A program made the translations under genes and the position numbers. DNA of 46,773 nucleotides, taken from SIG607 sp045601805. Lineage in GTDB: Bacteria > Bacillota > Clostridia > Oscillospirales > Acutalibacteraceae. Numbering within the stretch: the stretch's first letter is position 1; every line of letters begins with the position of its first letter. Shown piece after piece: positions 23,530-32,284 of the stretch. The notes under the pieces were generated by a model, which was not told the DNA's origin, made no database searches, and was given only the letters and a program-made list of their open reading frames with translations. The DNA lies in NCBI GenBank assembly GCA_045601805.1, contig JAZSAJ010000013.1, positions 1-46,773 of the forward strand, written 5' to 3'.

Positions 23530-25098
23530 ATGTTAAAAAGAGTTTTAGCAATTTTGCTTTGCGCAATACTTGTTATCCCCGCGTTTTACACCTTTGCCGA
23601 AAGCAGTTTTACACTTAAGTTTCAAAAAGATAAATTTAGAATTGGCGAACAAACAAAATTGGTTGTTTCGGCTGAAAGTAATGTTTTGTCGGCTTCGTTT
23701 TATTTAACCGATAACGGAAAATTTAAAATTGACCGAAGCAAAATGCAGTATGACCTTGAAAAAGGCAAATATAAAGTTAATGTAAACCTTGAAAACGGAG
23801 AAACCTTAATAAACTTAACCGCAAGGTATACGGGTGTTGCCGAAATTACGGCAAGCGAAATTGTGCTGCACACGGCAGACGGTGATTTACCGGTAAACGA
23901 TATTACCGTTTCGGTGCCAATAAAACCCAAAGCCACCGAAATTAAAACAAAGCAAGAACTTGCCGCAATAAAAAATAACCTTTCTGGTAACTATATTTTG
24001 GCGGCAGATATTGTTTTTAACGAAGCCGATTTTATGCCCGGCGGTGAATTTTATAACGACGGTTACGGTTGGGAACCAATTGGTAACAGCATATACCACG
24101 CATTTACGGGTACCTTTGAAGGTAACGGCTTTAAAATAAGCGGTATACAAATACATAAGGCCGACTATAAATATTTAGGTGTTTTTGGTGTAAACAAAGG
24201 TGTAATAGAAGAACTTGTTGTTACCCATTCTACATTTAACGGCATAATGGGTGTGTTTGTGCCCGACCAAAGCGATGCACCTGCCGACGGCGAGATTGAT
24301 TACGAGGACCCGAATTCTTGGACTCCACCCACAGGCAGTTACGATGACAGCAAGTTAGATGAATATGACCGCAGCGGCAAATCAAGCGCAAAGGTCGGCG
24401 GTATTTGCGGTTATAACTTGGGCAAAATTTATGCTTCTGCTTCTTCCGCAACGGTATTGGCAAATATGGAAGCAGGCGGTATTTGCGGTGCTAATGCAGG
24501 CGAAATTAATGAATGTTATTTTTACGGCGAAGTGAACGGCGAAACCGCAGGCGGTATAACCGCAAAAAGCATTGCCCTTGCAAAAATAGAAAACTGCCTA
24601 TCAAACGGCACCGTTAACGGTACTACCGCAGGCGGAATTACGGGCGTTAACCATCAAAGCGAAATTAAAAACTGTTTAAGTGTTTCTAAAATCAGCGCCC
24701 AAAACATAGGCGGTGTTTCGGCGGTTTATTATAAAGCCACCGCCGAAAACGCATTTTATTATAATCAAGACGGTTTAACCGACGAACAGGCGGAAGCAAA
24801 AACCATTTCGGAACTAAAAGATTTAAGGTTTAGCGATGGCTGTTGGAATTACGAAAAACAAGTGCCCGTATTAAAATGCTTTGCTGAAATTACCAATATA
24901 AATATAAGCGAAAATAACGAAGAATTTGATATTAACGGCGACGGAAATGTTGATGTGGTTGATTTGGCGTTGCTTAAAAAAGTTGTGGCAGGGCTTGAAA
25001 ATGCCAATAACTTTACGGGTTGCGATATTGATAAAAACGGCGTTATTGAAGTAGTTGACCTTGCAATACTTAAAAAGAAAGTTGCAGGAATTAAATAA
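23530..25098 (+). CDS. secreted GLUG-repeat dockerin protein
   Basis: 522 residues, start ATG behind GGAGGG. Signal peptide 1-24, then a beta-sandwich domain (25-135) resembling cohesin or an Ig-like fold. A region with GWEPIGN and FTGTFEGNGFKISGI leads into Gly-rich repeats of the GLUG type (about 300-420: GGICGYNLGKI, GGICGANAGEI, GGITGVNHQSEI) that form a right-handed beta-helix in adhesins and IgA-peptidase-like proteins. The C-terminal dockerin (465-522) has two VVDLALLKK-like segments. It is likely an adhesive surface protein recruited through its dockerin. It is co-transcribed with 22918-23517. Confidence 0.84.
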   Translation: MLKRVLAILLCAILVIPAFYTFAESSFTLKFQKDKFRIGEQTKLVVSAESNVLSASFYLTDNGKFKIDRSKMQYDLEKGKYKVNVNLENGETLINLTARYTGVAEITASEIVLHTADGDLPVNDITVSVPIKPKATEIKTKQELAAIKNNLSGNYILAADIVFNEADFMPGGEFYNDGYGWEPIGNSIYHAFTGTFEGNGFKISGIQIHKADYKYLGVFGVNKGVIEELVVTHSTFNGIMGVFVPDQSDAPADGEIDYEDPNSWTPPTGSYDDSKLDEYDRSGKSSAKVGGICGYNLGKIYASASSATVLANMEAGGICGANAGEINECYFYGEVNGETAGGITAKSIALAKIENCLSNGTVNGTTAGGITGVNHQSEIKNCLSVSKISAQNIGGVSAVYYKATAENAFYYNQDGLTDEQAEAKTISELKDLRFSDGCWNYEKQVPVLKCFAEITNINISENNEEFDINGDGNVDVVDLALLKKVVAGLENANNFTGCDIDKNGVIEVVDLAILKKKVAGIK

Positions 25099-25134
25099 AA
25101 ATGCTTTTTCCAGTATTTGAAAATAAGAAAAATA

Positions 25135-25162
25135 TTGACAAAACGGGAAAATGGTATATAAT
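25135..25162 (+). promoter_or_regulatory. sigma-A promoter of the repeat protein at 25224
   Basis: Perfect -35 TTGACA and -10 TATAAT, 16-base spacer. Confidence 0.75.
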
Positions 25163-25223
25163 TAAGATATAATATTGCCTAATTTTATGCAAAAAGGCAA
25201 AAAATAAAGAAAAGGTGAAACTT

Positions 25224-27227
25224 ATGAAGAACAAAATTTTATCCATTCTTCTGGCAGTAACAATGATAGTTGCATTGTTCATCCCCATGGTTGCAGTTAG
25301 CGCTGAAACCGTTACCCCGGGCCACATTGCAATATCGTTCGGCGAACTTTCAATTGACGAGTATGACCCAACGGGCGTAGTTGTTCCTATTGAAATTGCT
25401 GAAAATACAGGCGATATCTTTGCCGGCAAACTTTATGTCGTAAGTCTTAACGATAATATTGAAGCTGACTTCTGGGAAAACGGCGACATTGCCGATACCG
25501 ATGAAGGCGGCAGAAGACCTGTTGAGTTTGGTCTTGAGTGCATGTTCAATGGTACGGAAGCATCCGTTACATTTGACCGCACAAAAACCGACGCTAACTC
25601 CACTACTGGTTTAAGAACTACCGGTACTATTGGTTATATGACTTTCTATACCAAAGACGGCAGCAATATTGACCCTGCTGATTTAACCAACGGCACATAC
25701 AAATTCAATGTTGGTTCTGCTTCTAAAATAGTTTCTATTCACAACGATGCAAACGGTGACCCAATTATCCATACAATCGGTCACTACCACACACCCTTTA
25801 AGAGCACAGTAGCAGACCCTGAAGGTTGTAAACAAGAAATGTGCACCTACTGCGGTGAAGTGTTTGCAAAAATTGACCACAAATTCACCAACTATGTTGC
25901 AAAAGACCCTGCTGAATGTGGCAAAAATGCTACCGAAGAAGCAGTTTGCGACAACGGTTGTGGCAAAAAAGATTTAAGAGAAGTTGCTGATTCGGCTCTT
26001 GAACATTCTTTCACCAACTATGTATACCAAGACGACGCTAAATGCGGTGTAAACGGTACTGAAAAAGCAGAATGTGACCACGGCTGCGGCGAAATCGATG
26101 TTCGTTCAAAAGACGGCACAGCACTTCAACATTCTTACACTAACTATGTATACAACAACGACGCTAAATGCGAAATTGACGGTACCGAAACTGCCGTTTG
26201 TGACAACGGTTGCGGTAACGAAGACACACGCGCAAAAGCTGGTACAGCTCTTACCCACAGCTTTACCAACTATGTATACAATGAAGACGCTGTTTGTGGC
26301 GAAGACGGTACAAAGACTGCTGTTTGTGACAACAACTGCGGCGAAGAAGATACCATTAAAGCTGACGGTACAGCTCTTACCCACAGCTATACAAACTATG
26401 TAAGCAATAATGATGCTAAGTGTGGCGTTGACGGTACTGAAACCGCTTTGTGTGACCATGGTTGCGGTACAGAAGACACACGCGCTGATGTTGGTTCTGC
26501 ACTTACCCACAGCTACACTAACTATGTAAGCAATAATGATGCTAAGTGTGGTGTTGACGGTACTGAAACTGCAGAATGTGACCACGGTTGCGGCAATAAA
26601 GATACACGCACTGATGAAGATTCTGCTTTAGAACATGAATTTACAAACTATGTATGTGATTACAACGCTACAACAACAAGCAACTGCACTGAAACTGCAG
26701 AATGTAACCACGGTTGCGGTGAAAAAGACACATTGGAAATTTTGGGTTCTATGTTGGTTCCTGAAGTTGATATGGGCGGCATTGTAATTGAAACCGAAGA
26801 AGGCAAAGTAATCCCCGGCGATACAACTATTACCGAAAGCGATGTTGATTATGACGAAAACACCGTTAAGGGTTACGATGTAGTACTTCAGTTCACTTTT
26901 GAATCCATTACCAGCAAAAACGGTCTTGATGATGTAAACGCTGACCTTACATTTGATATGTCTGACTTGCCTTACGACCAATATGATTCTTTCGTATTCG
27001 GTGTAATTGGCGCAGACGGCAAAGTTACAATTATTGAAGACGTTAAATATGAAGGCGATGAAGCTTCCTTCAATGGCTCTCTTACTGCTGATTATATCTT
27101 CCTTGGCATTCCCAAGAAAGTTGTTAGCAATACTTCCGATAACTTCAATATGGTAATTTATGTAGCAGTTGCTCTTGCTTCTGTTATTGGCCTTGCAGTT
27201 GTTGGCAAAAAGAGATTTGCTCTTTAA
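25224..27227 (+). CDS. membrane-anchored secreted protein with seven 42-residue Cys repeats
   Basis: 667 residues from ATG 25224, about 9 bases behind AAAAGG; a GTG at 25215 is possible. Signal peptide 1-29. A beta-rich domain (about 30-190, GHIAISFGELSIDEY onward) resembles cohesin-like folds. Seven near-regular 42-residue repeats start with H-x-F/Y-TNYV and carry C-x9-C-x3-C. A beta domain (about 515-630) precedes a C-terminal transmembrane helix and the tail GKKRFAL. No LPXTG motif is visible, but the end looks like a sortase-type tail that has lost its motif. It is predicted to be displayed outside and held in the membrane. The codon use is that of a highly expressed gene. Confidence 0.8.
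   Translation: MKNKILSILLAVTMIVALFIPMVAVSAETVTPGHIAISFGELSIDEYDPTGVVVPIEIAENTGDIFAGKLYVVSLNDNIEADFWENGDIADTDEGGRRPVEFGLECMFNGTEASVTFDRTKTDANSTTGLRTTGTIGYMTFYTKDGSNIDPADLTNGTYKFNVGSASKIVSIHNDANGDPIIHTIGHYHTPFKSTVADPEGCKQEMCTYCGEVFAKIDHKFTNYVAKDPAECGKNATEEAVCDNGCGKKDLREVADSALEHSFTNYVYQDDAKCGVNGTEKAECDHGCGEIDVRSKDGTALQHSYTNYVYNNDAKCEIDGTETAVCDNGCGNEDTRAKAGTALTHSFTNYVYNEDAVCGEDGTKTAVCDNNCGEEDTIKADGTALTHSYTNYVSNNDAKCGVDGTETALCDHGCGTEDTRADVGSALTHSYTNYVSNNDAKCGVDGTETAECDHGCGNKDTRTDEDSALEHEFTNYVCDYNATTTSNCTETAECNHGCGEKDTLEILGSMLVPEVDMGGIVIETEEGKVIPGDTTITESDVDYDENTVKGYDVVLQFTFESITSKNGLDDVNADLTFDMSDLPYDQYDSFVFGVIGADGKVTIIEDVKYEGDEASFNGSLTADYIFLGIPKKVVSNTSDNFNMVIYVAVALASVIGLAVVGKKRFAL
25878..26759 (+). 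repeat. seven tandem 126-bp repeats
   Basis: Seven in-frame units of 126 bases (42 codons) run without gaps. Units five and six are nearly identical at DNA level over their first 60 or so bases, indicating recent duplication; the others are more diverged, and the last unit has lost part of the Cys pattern. Confidence 0.88.
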
Positions 27228-27246
27228 TTCTTAAACTAAATTAACA

Positions 27247-27276
27247 AAAGCCCCGACGGTGCACGCCGGGGCTTTC
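27247..27276 (+). terminator. terminator after 25224-27227
   Basis: AAAGCCCCGxCG pairs with CGxCGGGGCTTT around a 5-base loop. It lies 15 bases before the next gene's start and overlaps no coding sequence if ATG 27292 is used. Confidence 0.8.
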
Positions 27277-27291
27277 AATATTGGTGGAAAT

Positions 27292-28098
27292 ATGAAGAAA
27301 ATTATATCTTTAATACTTTGCTTTTGCCTTGTTTTTACGGCTTTTTGTTTTTCGGCTTCTGCCGAAAGTTACGGCACAATTGTTGGCGAAAGCGCCGAAG
27401 TAAAGCGTGGCGAAACCTTTACCGTAAAACTTAATTACGAAAACAATCCGGGTTTTTGGATAATGTTTGTAACCCTTTATTTTGATTCTGATTCCTTAGA
27501 ATTAATTGAAACTAAAAAAGGAAATTATAAAGGTGTTTCTTTAAACCAAATGACTTACCCCGATAATTTGGGTAAAGTTTTGCTTGATATTGAGGGAAAC
27601 AGTGCGCAAGATGTTACCGGTGACGGCGTTTTGGCGGAATTAACTTTCCGTGTAAAAGAAAATGCAAAAATTCAAAAAAATGCCATTGTAATTTCGGTTG
27701 GTGACGGTAAAGCATGTAATTTTAAAACCGATTTAATAAAACCTGCCGTTAAATATTCGGTGGTAAATGTTGTTTGTAAAGAACACGAAATAGAAAACGG
27801 AACTTGTAAAATTTGCGGTTTTTCTGACGGTACAGTAAAACAACCAGGGGTTGTTGTGCCCACCCCCGAAAAAGAAGAAGATAAAACCGAAATAGGCGAA
27901 ACCGTTATAAATACCCAAAACGCAGGGCAGGAAGTGTTACCCGAAAAACCAACAAACCCCACACAGCAACAACAGGTGCAAAAAGACAATGATAATATAA
28001 CCCCAAGTAACATAAATATTTATGCGCTTGTGGGCGGTTTGGCAGTACTTTTAATTGCGGTAGTTTTAATAATTATTTATATATTTAAAAAGAAATAA
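27292..28098 (+). CDS. membrane-anchored cohesin-like protein
   Basis: 268 residues from ATG 27292 behind GGTGGAA; the ATG at 27259 would lie in the terminator. Signal peptide 1-24 (ASA), a cohesin-like domain (about 27-160: ESAEVKRGETFTVKLNYENN, then FVTLYFDSDSLELIE), a short Cys motif (C-x7-9-C-x2-C) that matches half of the repeat module of its neighbours, a Pro/Thr/Gln-rich linker and one C-terminal transmembrane helix ending in KKK. No dockerin and no LPXTG. It is the best candidate in the window for a membrane receptor of the dockerin proteins; that is inference from layout and neighbourhood. Confidence 0.8.
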   Translation: MKKIISLILCFCLVFTAFCFSASAESYGTIVGESAEVKRGETFTVKLNYENNPGFWIMFVTLYFDSDSLELIETKKGNYKGVSLNQMTYPDNLGKVLLDIEGNSAQDVTGDGVLAELTFRVKENAKIQKNAIVISVGDGKACNFKTDLIKPAVKYSVVNVVCKEHEIENGTCKICGFSDGTVKQPGVVVPTPEKEEDKTEIGETVINTQNAGQEVLPEKPTNPTQQQQVQKDNDNITPSNINIYALVGGLAVLLIAVVLIIIYIFKKK

Positions 28099-28101
28099 AA
28101 T

Positions 28102-28132
28102 TAAGCCACAGGATACCCCCCCTGTGGCTAAT
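28102..28132 (+). terminator. terminator-like hairpin after 27292-28098
   Basis: Stem AAGCCACAGG/CCTGTGGCT(A) with a loop of eight bases, mostly C. The 3' tail ATTTATTGTT is only partly T-rich. Confidence 0.65.
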
Positions 28133-28138
28133 TTATTG

Positions 28139-28167
28139 TTGAAAAAAACCACCGTATGTGGTAAAAT
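28139..28167 (+). promoter_or_regulatory. sigma-A promoter of the rhamnose/glycosyltransferase operon
   Basis: -35 TTGAAA, 17-base spacer, -10 TAAAAT. The predicted start near 28173 excludes the in-frame start at 28124 and supports GTG 28208. Confidence 0.65.
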
Positions 28168-28207
28168 TATTGTGTGTAATTGTGAGTATTGTAAAGGGTG
28201 TGAAATT

Positions 28208-28987
28208 GTGGGCCAAGATATAACGGTTTCGGCTTCGGTTGTAACCTATAATTGCAAAGAAAAGGCGGTAAAAACTGCCCAAAGTTTGCTAAAAAACACA
28301 AATAAATACCCTTTTTGTTTAACCGTTTACGATAACGCATCGTGTGACGGTACTGCAGAAGCCGTAAAACAACTTGACGGTGTAAACTTGGTTGAAACAG
28401 GTGAAAACCTTGGCTTTGGCAAAGCGCACAACCTTGCACTTTATAACAACCTTGGCAAATACCACGCCGTAATTAACCCCGATATAATTGTAAATAGCGA
28501 TATTTTGGCAAGTTTGGTTGATGTTTTAGAACAAAACCCCGATATAGCCATGATAACCCCGCAAATTCTAAACAGTGATGGCAGTGTTCAAAACTTGCAA
28601 AAGCGCGAAGTTAAGGCAAAATATCTTTTCTTTGGAAGATTTGCAAAATTTGGCGGAATATTTAAAAAAATTCGCGATGAATATACTTCTTTTTCGTTGG
28701 ACAGTAACGGTTTTGCCGAAATAGATTTTTGTACGGGTTGCTTTTTTGTTATAAGAAGTGATGTTTTCTACCGCCTCGGCGGTTTTGATGAACGCTTTTT
28801 TATGTATTTGGAAGACGCCGATTTATCTAAACGAGTAAAAGAATTTGGCAAAATTGTGTATTACCCTGCCGTTTCGGTTACACACCTTTGGGAGCGAGAC
28901 AGCGCAAAAAGTTTTAAATACCTTTTAATTCATTTATTATCCTTTTTTAAATATTTATTAAAATGGCGAAAGGAAAAAGCAAAATGA
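28208..28987 (+). CDS. family 2 glycosyltransferase (rhamnosyltransferase-like)
   Basis: 259 residues from GTG 28208, 8 bases behind AAGGGTG. A GT-A fold enzyme: DNASCDGT at 42-49, the NPDI metal-site motif at 90-93 and GGFDERFFMYLEDADL (191-206), whose ED is the catalytic region in this family. The pattern is that of WbbL-like rhamnosyltransferases. The three downstream rml genes make dTDP-L-rhamnose, the likely donor. The C-terminus has a hydrophobic/basic membrane-association segment. Its end overlaps rmlD by 4 bases (ATGA). Confidence 0.9.
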   Translation: MGQDITVSASVVTYNCKEKAVKTAQSLLKNTNKYPFCLTVYDNASCDGTAEAVKQLDGVNLVETGENLGFGKAHNLALYNNLGKYHAVINPDIIVNSDILASLVDVLEQNPDIAMITPQILNSDGSVQNLQKREVKAKYLFFGRFAKFGGIFKKIRDEYTSFSLDSNGFAEIDFCTGCFFVIRSDVFYRLGGFDERFFMYLEDADLSKRVKEFGKIVYYPAVSVTHLWERDSAKSFKYLLIHLLSFFKYLLKWRKEKAK

Positions 28988-29865
28988 AAATTCTTATAAC
29001 CGGCGCAAACGGTCAGCTTGGTAACGAATTGGTTGCCGTCTTAAAAAGCGGCAAAAGCGAAATTGGCAATATAAGCGCCGAATATAAAGATGCTTCTGCT
29101 ACTGCGGTTGATGTTGACGCCCTTGATATTACCAATAATTTGGCTGTTTGTGAATTTGTGCAAAAGGGCGGTTTTGATATTATAATAAACTGCGCTGCAA
29201 TGACCAATGTTGACGGTTGCGAAACCAATAAAGAGGCCGCATATAAAGTTAATGCAGTTGGTGTAAGAAATTTGGCAGTTGCCGCCGAAAAAATTGGTGC
29301 AAAGTTTGTGCATATTTCAACCGATTATGTTTTTTCGGGCACAGGTACTGTTCCTTACTGCGAATGGGACCAAGTTGCACCGCAAAGTATTTACGGCAAA
29401 AGCAAAGCGCTTGGCGAAAAATACGCTTTGGCTTTTTGTAAAAAAACCTTTGTTGTTAGAACTGCTTGGCTTTACGGTTATATTGGCAAAAACTTTGTTA
29501 AAACCGTTCGCCGAATTATGCGTGAAAAGGGAGCTATGACGGTTGTAAACGACCAACGCGGAAACCCCACAAACGCAAACGATTTAGCGCACCATATTTT
29601 AAAACTTGCCGTAACAAGTGACTACGGAATATATCACTGCACGGGTGAAGGCGAATGTTCGTGGTATGAATTCGCTTGTGAAATTGTAAAACTATCGGGT
29701 ATTGCAGGTAAAGTAAGCCCTTGCACAAGCGAAGAATACAAAAGCCCAACAAAACGCCCCGAATTTTCTTCGCTTGAAAATTTGGCGCTTAAATATAGCG
29801 TAGGCAACGAAATGCGCGAATGGAAAACCGCGCTTAAAGAATATATAAACAAGGTGGAGGACTAA
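28984..29865 (+). CDS. rmlD: dTDP-4-dehydrorhamnose reductase
   Basis: Last step of dTDP-L-rhamnose synthesis. 293 residues from ATG 28984 behind AAAGGA, overlapping the glycosyltransferase stop. GANGQLG (7-13) is the NAD(P)H-binding motif, STDYVFSG lies at 112-119, and the catalytic YxxxK is Tyr137/Lys141. Length and motifs are normal. rmlB follows after 2 bases. Confidence 0.95.
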   Translation: MKILITGANGQLGNELVAVLKSGKSEIGNISAEYKDASATAVDVDALDITNNLAVCEFVQKGGFDIIINCAAMTNVDGCETNKEAAYKVNAVGVRNLAVAAEKIGAKFVHISTDYVFSGTGTVPYCEWDQVAPQSIYGKSKALGEKYALAFCKKTFVVRTAWLYGYIGKNFVKTVRRIMREKGAMTVVNDQRGNPTNANDLAHHILKLAVTSDYGIYHCTGEGECSWYEFACEIVKLSGIAGKVSPCTSEEYKSPTKRPEFSSLENLALKYSVGNEMREWKTALKEYINKVED

Positions 29866-29867
29866 CA

Positions 29868-30935
29868 ATGAAAACATATTTAGTTACCGGCGGCGCAGGT
29901 TTTATTGGCTCAAACTTTGTGCTTTATATGCTTAAAAAATATAACGATGTAAAAATTGTTAATGTAGACGCTTTAACCTATGCAGGTAATTTGGAAAACC
30001 TAAGAAGCGTTGAAAATAACCCTAATTACCGTTTTTACCAGGCCGATATTTGCGACCGCGAAGCAATAAGAAAAATATTTAGCGAAAACGAAATTGATTA
30101 TGTTGTAAACTTTGCGGCAGAAAGCCATGTTGACCGTTCAATTACCAACCCCGAAATTTTTGTTAAAACCAATGTTTTGGGTACTGTTAATATGCTTGCT
30201 TGCGCAAAGGAAGCGTGGCAAACGGGCGACGACCAATACAAAGACGGCGTTAAATATTTGCAGGTTTCAACCGATGAAGTTTACGGCTCTTTGGGCGAAA
30301 CCGGTTATTTTACCGAAACCACTCCGCTTGACCCCCATTCACCTTATTCTTCAAGCAAGGCATCAGCCGACCTTTTTGTAAAGGCGTATGGAGATACTTA
30401 TAAATTCCCTGTTAATATTACCCGTTGTTCTAATAACTACGGCCCATACCAGTTCCCCGAAAAACTTATTCCGCTTATTATGAACAACACTCTTTTGCAC
30501 AAAGATTTGCCCGTTTACGGCGATGGTTTGCAAATAAGAGACTGGCTTTATGTAGAAGACCATTGCAAAGCTATTGATATGGTTATAAGAGACGGTGTTT
30601 TGGGTGAAGTTTACAACATTGGCGGACATAACGAAAAAACAAACATTTTCATTGTAAAATCAATTATTGAATACATTAAAGAAAATGTTGATGCCACAGT
30701 TGGCGAACATATGATAAAGCATGTTACCGACCGCAAAGGCCACGACCGCCGTTACGGCATTGACCCGCAAAAAATTAAAGACGCGCTTGGTTGGTACCCA
30801 GAAACCTGCTTTGAAGAGGGTATAAAACTTACTCTTGCTTGGTACTTAAACAACAAAGAATGGACAAAAAATGTAACAAGCGGCGCATATAAACAGTATT
30901 ACGAAAAAATGTATGGCGGAAAGAAGGAAATTTAA
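29868..30935 (+). CDS. rmlB: dTDP-glucose 4,6-dehydratase
   Basis: Converts dTDP-glucose to dTDP-4-keto-6-deoxyglucose. 355 residues. NAD-binding GGAGFIG (8-14), catalytic Thr-Asp-Glu at 135-137 and YxxxK at Tyr160/Lys164 are all present, with RCSNNYGPYQFPEK of the family. The start follows GGTGGAGG. It overlaps rmlC by one base. Confidence 0.96.
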   Translation: MKTYLVTGGAGFIGSNFVLYMLKKYNDVKIVNVDALTYAGNLENLRSVENNPNYRFYQADICDREAIRKIFSENEIDYVVNFAAESHVDRSITNPEIFVKTNVLGTVNMLACAKEAWQTGDDQYKDGVKYLQVSTDEVYGSLGETGYFTETTPLDPHSPYSSSKASADLFVKAYGDTYKFPVNITRCSNNYGPYQFPEKLIPLIMNNTLLHKDLPVYGDGLQIRDWLYVEDHCKAIDMVIRDGVLGEVYNIGGHNEKTNIFIVKSIIEYIKENVDATVGEHMIKHVTDRKGHDRRYGIDPQKIKDALGWYPETCFEEGIKLTLAWYLNNKEWTKNVTSGAYKQYYEKMYGGKKEI

Positions 30936-31498
30936 TGCCCGAAAAATACGGCAACTTTACTTTTCATAAAACCGATATTGACGGTGTAATTATTGTTGAG
31001 CCAACAGCGTATGGCGATGACCGCGGCTACTTTATGGAAACCTACCAAAAGGAAAATTTTTATAAAGGCGGAATTACGGTAGATTTTGTGCAGGACAATC
31101 AGTCAATGTCAAAACGCGGTGTTTTGCGCGGTTTACATTTTCAAATAAACCATCCGCAGTCTAAACTTGTGCGTTGTGTACGCGGCGAAGTTTTTGATGT
31201 TGCGGTTGATTTGCGGCCGGGCAGCAAAACTTACGGTAAATATGTATCGGTAATACTTTCCGATAAAAACAAAAAGCAGTTTTTTATACCAAAGGGCTTT
31301 GCCCACGGCTTTTTGGTGCTGTCAAATGAGGCAGAATTTGTTTACAAGGTAGATGATTTTTATCACCCCAACGATGAAGGCGGCCTTGCTTGGAACGACA
31401 GCACAATAAATGTAAACTGGCCAATAAATGAAGATATGCAAATTTGTCTTTCGGAAAAAGATAAAAACAACCCCATACTTTTAGAAATAGGTGAATAA
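30935..31498 (+). CDS. rmlC: dTDP-4-dehydrorhamnose 3,5-epimerase
   Basis: Double epimerisation step of dTDP-L-rhamnose synthesis. The 187-residue cupin has the signature RGLHFQ (65-70, catalytic His68), VDLRPGSKTYG and GFAHGFLVL. The start overlaps the rmlB stop by one base with a GGAAGG site inside rmlB. rmlA is not in this operon. A lipoprotein gene follows at once. Confidence 0.95.
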   Translation: MPEKYGNFTFHKTDIDGVIIVEPTAYGDDRGYFMETYQKENFYKGGITVDFVQDNQSMSKRGVLRGLHFQINHPQSKLVRCVRGEVFDVAVDLRPGSKTYGKYVSVILSDKNKKQFFIPKGFAHGFLVLSNEAEFVYKVDDFYHPNDEGGLAWNDSTINVNWPINEDMQICLSEKDKNNPILLEIGE

Positions 31499-31499
31499 A

Positions 31500-32267
31500 A
31501 TGTTTAAGAAAGTTTTAGCGTTTTGCTTGTGCCTGTGCTTAATTTTAACGCTTGGTGCTTGTAAAAAGAATCGCTTTAAAGATGAAGAATCAATAACTCC
31601 GCCGACTAACACAGCGGTTTCACAAGGAGAAACTTCGGGCGAAGCACCGTCAGAAGAAAATCCACAGGAACAAAATAAACCAACGGCAAGCACAAACAGT
31701 GACAGTTCATACCCAATAAAAATTACAACTTCAAAAGTTTTAAGTGCTGCACAGTTAAACGGTAACTTTAAAGATGCCGCAAGAATATATACAGAACTTT
31801 CTTATAACTGTGTGCCTGTTGATTGGGATTTAGGACCTAAGCAAATTAAGAAAGACGGTTCTTCCAATGTGTATTTTAGGGTTAGTGACAGCCGTTTTGA
31901 TTCGGTTGCAGAACTTGAAAAATATATAAACGAACTTTTTACCCCAGAATGTATTAAAACCTTTTATAACCCTGCAAATTTTGTAGATTACGAAGGTCAC
32001 CTTTATGCAGTATCGGGCACAGGTGGTGATGATTCATTACTTGCCGGTTGTGTGTTTAATGTTACAAAGCAAACCACAATGCGTGTTTTATTTACGGCAA
32101 ATGTTTATAGTTATAAGAAGATACAGGATAAACCTGCGCAAGCAGAAATTTTTACCGAACAACCAAAAGATGTTTCGATGTATGATGTAAAAAAGGTTGA
32201 TTTCGTTTACGAAATTTCCGAAAACAAAGAATCTTGGAAATTTTCTAAATTCGGTAATATTATTTAA
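31500..32267 (+). CDS. hypothetical lipoprotein
   Basis: 255 residues from ATG 31500, just behind AGGTG and 2 bases past the rmlC stop. The N-terminus is a lipoprotein signal with lipobox LGAC (Cys21), then a Ser/Thr/Pro/Glu-rich linker (about 22-70) and a globular domain of some 180 residues (ISDSRFDSVAELEKYINELF-like) that I cannot assign. Its tail position in the rhamnose operon, directly before a secreted transglutaminase-like dockerin protein, suggests an outer-surface role. Confidence 0.8.
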   Translation: MFKKVLAFCLCLCLILTLGACKKNRFKDEESITPPTNTAVSQGETSGEAPSEENPQEQNKPTASTNSDSSYPIKITTSKVLSAAQLNGNFKDAARIYTELSYNCVPVDWDLGPKQIKKDGSSNVYFRVSDSRFDSVAELEKYINELFTPECIKTFYNPANFVDYEGHLYAVSGTGGDDSLLAGCVFNVTKQTTMRVLFTANVYSYKKIQDKPAQAEIFTEQPKDVSMYDVKKVDFVYEISENKESWKFSKFGNII

Positions 32268-32284
32268 TCCAGAAGGTGAGCATT

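Noticed and set aside
25878..26759. Tandem 126-bp units considered as a CRISPR array
   Set aside because: The units are gap-free, in frame, translate into a protein repeat and have no unique spacers.
26106..26981. Long antisense frames opposite the 42-residue repeat array
   Set aside because: They mirror the codon periodicity of the repeats, have no ribosome binding site and are Val/Phe/Cys-rich as expected from antisense reading.
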